A stretch of DNA of 64,000 nucleotides, from assembly GCA_037954015.1 (NCBI GenBank), contig CM075691.1, positions 25,492,861 through 25,556,860 on the forward strand. The letters are read 5' to 3'. Each line of letters starts with the position of its first letter. Position 1 is the stretch's first letter. Of the stretch, positions 61,870 to 64,000 are shown in pieces. Position numbers and translations under genes: made by a program. Origin of the DNA: Psophocarpus tetragonolobus. Its lineage: Eukaryota; Streptophyta; Magnoliopsida; Fabales; Fabaceae. Below the pieces are notes generated by a model. It ran no database searches. It was not told the origin of the DNA and saw only the letters and a program-made list of their open reading frames with translations.

Positions 61870-63811
61870 CCCCTTCCCTCAGTGACCAAAGTCTGTTTCG
61901 GAAACATCTCCGTCGTGACGAATAGTAAAACCTGTGACTGAACCCATAACCTTGGCAACACTGTTCGTAGCCCCGGCCCAGTCTTCATTCGCCCGGCCCA
62001 TAGAGAGAAACGACTTAAATCCGCACGGAGCTCCTAACTGGGCCTCCGGATGCCGGCCCACACTGGATGTCTGGTTTCCCCTCGAGAGTTCCAGCTGAGA
62101 TCCACAAGAGCCATCGATCTGGGCCGCCTTCTGCATTCCCACAGTGACATCTGGCCCAAAGACAACGGTCGGATTTCTGTGCCCGTTCTGCTGCACTGCG
62201 TCGTTCTCGAAATCCGTATCTCGAGCTCTGTGCTTCGTTCTGCTGCACGTCACGCCACCTGTTTGCGTATGGGGTCACGTCTATGTCGTCTATCCAGACA
62301 GTCACCTGGAGATGCGTGTCCTACTATCCGCCTGTGACACGTGTTTTTGGAGCTCCGTGCCTGTCACACGCGTCGCAATCGTGGTCACTGTCAACCTGTC
62401 CCTTCCGAGTTGATGTATTGTCAGATCTCATGCTCCGTACTACGCGTCCCCATCGTAAAGGTCTCTTCTTGTCTTCGTCTTCCCTATTATATGCCCGTAA
62501 AGCTGACTGCTTTCCCACTTTCTCTGAAAAGCTTTTGACTAACACCATTTTGTCTCTGCTTCTACTCCTGCCATTCTCACTTACTTGCTGCTTTTTTCCC
62601 AACTCGGGCCTCATCCCTGAGCGCGAAAAGTGGGATCGTGTCCCCTTTCCTGTTACCTCCCCTCCGTGACACTCCAGTCCATCTCTGTCGGAGTCGCCGG
62701 TGGTGACGTCTACCTCCGATCCTAAGCGCTTCTTCCCTTGCACCGAGGTACCGCTTCCGAATCTGGACCGATGAGTTTCATTGACCACCATGTCTTCTCC
62801 CAGCCGGAGAACCGGGCCACCGCATTCTGCGCCCCGGAGCTCCACCTCCTCCCCCTCCTTCCATACTCCTTTGTGAAACATCTTCTGTTTCAACTCAGCC
62901 AGCCTTCTTTCTGCCTCTGCCGACTCATCAAATTCTTCCTCCCCCGGACAGGAACTCATTTTCGACCCATAGCTAGTATTACCCTGACTGTACTTTATCT
63001 CGCTCCCCTCTTCCACCTCCGTTACCCTGATATCAAACTCCCACCCGTCAATATTCACCCGGACAGTCGCGTCGAGTTTCCTCATTTCCTTCCTGGACAA
63101 CACCATCTGTGCTACGTCATACCGTTGTTTCTGTAGAGTGATTTCCTCCACATACAACAACTCTCCGAATGGGGCCAGTAACGTGGAAAATAAATTTTTT
63201 TCCCATACATGTAACGGAATCCCGTAGCAGTTCACCTTGACCCTCCTATCCGTGTCAACTGATCCCGGCTCCCACTTCTATATCCCGGAAAACCATTGGT
63301 CAAACCACTGGTGTTTCCCTTTCATGCACTCTTGTAATGTGTCCCCCCCTTCCAGTTCCAACAACACCTTGTTTACCCCCATGGGAGTTGCATTCACTTT
63401 ATAGATCCTGTGAGACTTTAGAAATAACTGCGTCCTGAAGGCCGTCCCTCTACTATGTACTTCTCCCACATAAGCCTTCTGGAGTCGAGACACGTTCTCC
63501 GCTGGTGCCGTATACACCAGCTTCATTTACGCCCCTTCCTTCCTTTCTTCCTCTAGTCTCACATTGTTATTTCTAGATCTCCCATGATTTCCTACTACCG
63601 CTGCATAAGATTTTTTCATGTTACCATTAATCCCACTATATTGCCCTGTTTGTCTAACAGCTGTTTGATATGCATTTTGAACTTGTTTCCTTCTCCGAAT
63701 GTTCATCTTTCTGTGATTCTGTTCTGTCCGCTGATTATACCGTGGTAAGTTGACCCACAGCTTTTCCATTCCAATAAAAATATTATCCAGTTTAATCATC
63801 AGCATTTTCAT
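61870..63811 (-). pseudogene. LINE ORF1 (nucleic-acid-binding protein), broken
   Basis: The frame runs from 63811 with 'MEKLWVNLPRYN', typical of the RRM-like part, through 'LLAPFGELLYVEEITLQKQ' and a DUF4283-like segment ('MVLSRKEMRKLDATVRVNID'), to a low-complexity charged tail. In-frame stops at about 63528-63530 (TAA) and 63278-63280 (TAG) cut it into three pieces, and frameshifts follow below 62324. In L1 biology ORF1 coats the element RNA. The N-terminus may be shortened, because the target duplication lies only 5 bp before the first ATG. Confidence 0.75.
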
Positions 63812-63833
63812 ATCCTAAAAAAATTATTCATTT

Positions 63834-64000
63834 ACTACCTATGGTGTGAACTTTACCTTACTTCCTGTACATAAAAATAATTCATGTTAGTCCTTGTATG
63901 AAAAATTTTCAATCCCTTTTACCCTTTGTCTTTAACATTATTAGGGAGTAAAAGGCAATTTTCCTAATGTTTAATATACGCAAATTTTGGTCTGAGAGGA
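63834..64000 (+). other. VPE paralogue intron 1 continuing to window end
   Basis: Resumes the match to copy A intron 1 (30949-31100), for example 'ttcatgttagtccttgtatg' and 'acattattagggagtaaaag'. It shows that copy B goes on past the window. Confidence 0.9.

Larger units (their letters stand above)
57678..63816 (-). mobile_element. L1-type LINE in intron 1 of the VPE paralogue, 6.1 kb
   Basis: Inserted antisense to VPE. A T-run at 57671-57685 is its poly(A) tail. It is flanked by a 17-bp duplication, AAAAAAATTATTCATTT (57661-57677, 63817-63833); copy A has this word once at 30932-30948. Content from the 5' end (right side): an ORF1 region (63811 down to about 61870), then ORF2 with endonuclease, reverse transcriptase and zf-RVT. 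It is much more GC-rich than its surroundings, as expected of L1 coding DNA. Both ORFs are interrupted, so it is not active, but the length suggests near full length; the 5' UTR is almost absent. Confidence 0.95.
52092..64000 (+). repeat. Segmental duplication, copy B
   Basis: Direct repeat of the segment starting at 22809. It lacks the palindrome element (22909-23928), the three M1 MITEs of copy A, about 1.4 kb corresponding to roughly 27370-28790, and both Tourist-like MITEs. It has its own M1 MITE (52349) and a LINE in VPE intron 1 (57678). It continues beyond the window, so the rest of a second VPE gene may lie downstream. Confidence 0.93.

Noticed and set aside
59342..63136. Numerous + strand open frames between 58.5 and 63.1 kb
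   Set aside because: Antisense of GC-rich LINE ORF1 and ORF2 on the - strand.

Overview
The window is AT-rich nuclear DNA of a flowering plant. A papilionoid legume is the most likely source, judged from the repeat types and the gene content, but the species cannot be fixed from sequence alone. Only one host gene is complete: an eight-exon vacuolar processing enzyme (VPE, legumain, peptidase family C13) at 30413-40243 on the + strand. Almost everything else is transposable-element (TE) DNA of several ages, much of it nested.

The main structural event is a tandem segmental duplication. The segment starting at about 22809 (copy A, containing the VPE gene) is repeated from about 52092 to the window end (copy B, containing exon 1 of a second VPE gene at 57179). 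The offset is about 29.3 kb. Copy B exon 1 has lost 12 codons in frame, and its first intron carries a 6.1-kb L1-type LINE. Several MITEs are present in one copy and visibly absent, as an empty target site, in the other. The two copies therefore date and define each other's insertions.

Layout: 1-1070, tail of a dispersed LTR-like repeat (family R) with a tRNA-derived SINE in it. 2190-4990, an inverted repeat whose arms are each a tandem dimer. 6119-8812, a 29-bp minisatellite, a decayed Ty3/gypsy integrase-chromodomain remnant with its 3' LTR, and a 62-bp minisatellite. 8813-13202, AT-rich DNA with retroelement scraps. 13203-22130, a second family R copy split by a complete 6568-bp Mutator-like element (MULE) with 328-bp termini and a perfect 9-bp target duplication. 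It carries two convergent genes, a MuDR-type transposase (- strand) and a plant-mobile-domain (PMD) protein (+ strand). 22809-31100, copy A of the duplication, including a 1-kb element filled with strong palindromes. 30413-40243, the VPE gene, with a 5-kb first intron full of small TEs. 40636-41187, a foldback element. 41680-48420, a three-level nest: family R repeat, then LINE, then a 4-kb solo LTR. 48421-52091, AT-rich spacer. 52092-64000, copy B.

The points most worth following are: the VPE protein, whose two ligase-activity-determining sites differ from ordinary hydrolytic legumains; the MULE, with near-intact coding capacity and an array of palindromes built on AAACCGCAA/TTGCGGTTT in its ends; the near-identity of the two VPE first exons against more diverged flanks; and the palindrome array at 23.2-23.8 kb.
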